In this document: positions 6,854 to 7,162 of the stretch, one piece after another
Layout: every line of letters begins with the position of its first letter
Position numbering within the stretch: position 1 is the stretch's first letter
Origin: JAGLTN01 sp023135255
GTDB lineage: Bacteria; Planctomycetota; Phycisphaerae; Sedimentisphaerales; Anaerobacaceae
Direction: 5' to 3'
DNA: 7,162 bases
Assembly: GCA_030639495.1 (NCBI GenBank)
Contig: DAOWCP010000105.1
Coordinates: forward strand, 1-7,162
The notes under the pieces: generated by a model
Seen by the model: only the letters and a program-made list of their open reading frames with translations
Told to the model about the DNA's origin: nothing
Database searches by the model: none
Program-made: the position numbers and the translations under genes

Positions 6854-6952
6854 GGTTCCAAACCAGTTCCAACGAAAGGTGTAGGCCTTGGGGAATTACC
6901 CGGCGTTATTTTTGTTAAAGGTTAGGGAAAGATTGCTCTTGATTATGATGGA

Positions 6953-6963
6953 GATAGCAATAT
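6953..6963 (+). repeat. 11-bp direct repeat, copy 2
   Basis: Second copy of GATAGCAATAT. It lies 50 nt before the ATG at 7013, inside an open frame without a clear start that ends at the TAA 7007-7009. Confidence 0.5.
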
Positions 6964-6995
6964 AATTAGCGATAAAGTTAATAAAGGCCGAATTC

Positions 6996-7000
6996 AGGAG
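6996..7000 (+). promoter_or_regulatory. Ribosome binding site of the UDP-glucuronate epimerase-type gene
   Basis: AGGAG followed by a 12-nt spacer and ATG at 7013. The spacing is somewhat long but this is the strongest Shine-Dalgarno in the window, and it fixes the start. AGGA could pair with the TCCT loop at 6783-6786, a four-base match that may be chance. Confidence 0.6.
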
Positions 7001-7012
7001 TTATATTAAATA

Positions 7013-7162
7013 ATGAAAATACTTATTACAGGTACAGCAGGTTTTGTTGGTTTCCATTTGGTTCGTAAGCTAATTGCTCGTGGTGATGAAGTTGTTGGGC
7101 TTGACAGCGTAAACGACTATTATGATGTCAATGTTAAATATGGTCGTCTTAAGGAAACGGGG
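7013..7162 (+). CDS. UDP-glucuronate 4-epimerase-type NAD-dependent epimerase, N-terminal end (partial)
   Basis: The first 50 codons of an extended SDR epimerase, cut by the window end. MKILITGTAGFVGFHL carries the NAD-binding GxxGxxG (G7, G10, G13). The DEVVGLDSVNDYYDVNVKYGRL segment (about 25-46) is the hallmark of bacterial UDP-glucuronate 4-epimerases, where the usual form is DN-x-NDYYD-x-x-LK-x-x-RL. The product would convert UDP-GlcA to UDP-GalA in the cytoplasm for capsule, LPS or exopolysaccharide synthesis. ATG 7013 is preceded by AGGAG and begins exactly at the family's N-terminus. The catalytic Ser and YxxxK lie beyond the window, so activity cannot be checked. The 346 nt upstream are non-coding, structured and follow a tRNA gene, so a long regulated leader is possible. 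Confidence 0.85.
   Translation, partial: MKILITGTAGFVGFHLVRKLIARGDEVVGLDSVNDYYDVNVKYGRLKETG

Larger units (their letters stand above)
6712..6865 (+). ncRNA. Candidate structured RNA or long leader before the UDP-glucuronate epimerase-type gene
   Basis: Consecutive hairpins are visible: TTGATA-GCAA-TATCAA (6712-6727), GGGT-GAGA-ACCC (6732-6743), TCAGATGC-GTAA-GCATCTGA (6745-6764, 8 bp), GTTTG-C-ACCG-TCCT-CGGT-A-CAAAC (6773-6796, one internal mismatch) and TGGTT-CCA-AACCA (6853-6865). GTTAC (6808-6812) can also pair with GTAAC (6833-6837). The first three loops are GNRA tetraloops. An alternative pairing, AACCC (6739-6743) with GGGTT (6771-6775), would enclose the 8-bp hairpin and compete with two of the others, as in a switch or a multi-domain ribozyme. 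I do not recognise the family. It does not match tmRNA, RNase P or the common riboswitch cores I know. A 5' domain fragment of a group II intron is conceivable (GTGAG at 6734) but no domain V or reverse transcriptase is present. Confidence 0.4.
6667..7012 (+). other. 346-nt gene-poor region between tRNA-Lys and the UDP-glucuronate epimerase-type gene
   Basis: It holds a T7 tract (6693-6699), the hairpin cluster described separately, an 11-bp direct repeat and a TATAAT. It also holds one continuous frame from ATG 6818 to TAG 6923-6925 (35 codons) that stays open after the TAG to TAA 7007-7009. The translated product after the amber (GKIALDYDGDSNIISDKVNK...) looks protein-like, but I recognise no family and find no ribosome binding site at 6818. 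The frame could be a decayed gene remnant or a chance opening in RNA-coding DNA. Confidence 0.5.

Noticed and set aside
6923..6925. In-frame TAG as a recoded amber (pyrrolysine)
   Set aside because: TAG is the natural stop of the HPP gene in the same window, there is no pyl gene nearby and the frame itself is not a recognised protein.

Overview
The window reads as an ordinary bacterial chromosome segment, moderately AT-rich, using the standard genetic code (TAA, TGA and TAG all end genes here). Family content points to the Planctomycetes/PVC or Bacteroidetes side of the tree: an N-acetylhexosamine-kinase-like gene coupled to a sugar nucleotidyltransferase, a DUF6057-like membrane protein next to a PD40/TolB-like protein with a CxxCH motif, weak Shine-Dalgarno sites, and a tRNA without an encoded CCA. 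I cannot fix the phylum from sequence alone; an anaerobic planctomycete (Phycisphaerae/Sedimentisphaerales type) is my best guess.

Layout. (1) 1-2295, plus strand: the tail of a sugar-nucleotide nucleotidyltransferase, an anomeric hexosamine kinase (ATGA overlap with the previous stop), a 121-nt structured gap, and a UDP-sugar 4-epimerase. Together these could phosphorylate a free N-acetylhexosamine at C1, activate it to the UDP-sugar and interconvert the gluco and galacto forms, as in the Bifidobacterium LNB/GNB salvage route. (2) 2292-6352, minus strand: an HPP-family membrane protein converging on the epimerase with a 4-nt tail-to-tail overlap, then (in transcription order, from the right) a DUF6057-like polytopic membrane/TPR protein and a membrane-anchored PD40 beta-propeller with a haem-type CVNCH motif. 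The last two overlap by ATGA and form a two-gene operon, apparently driven by an extended -10 promoter placed so close to the ATG that the mRNA may be leaderless. (3) 6353-6593: non-coding, with a good promoter for the tRNA and a 17-bp palindrome on its -10. (4) 6594-6666: tRNA-Lys(CUU). (5) 6667-7012: 346 nt without a convincing gene, packed with hairpins, several closed by GNRA tetraloops, plus an 11-bp direct repeat. This is the most likely place for something undescribed. (6) 7013 to the end: the start of a UDP-glucuronate 4-epimerase-type gene.

The two sugar-nucleotide blocks at either end suggest a glycan-metabolism neighbourhood, with the membrane/cytochrome-like pair as an unrelated or accessory insertion. 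The most rewarding items are the structured leader/ncRNA before the final epimerase and the uncharacterised DUF6057/CxxCH-propeller pair.
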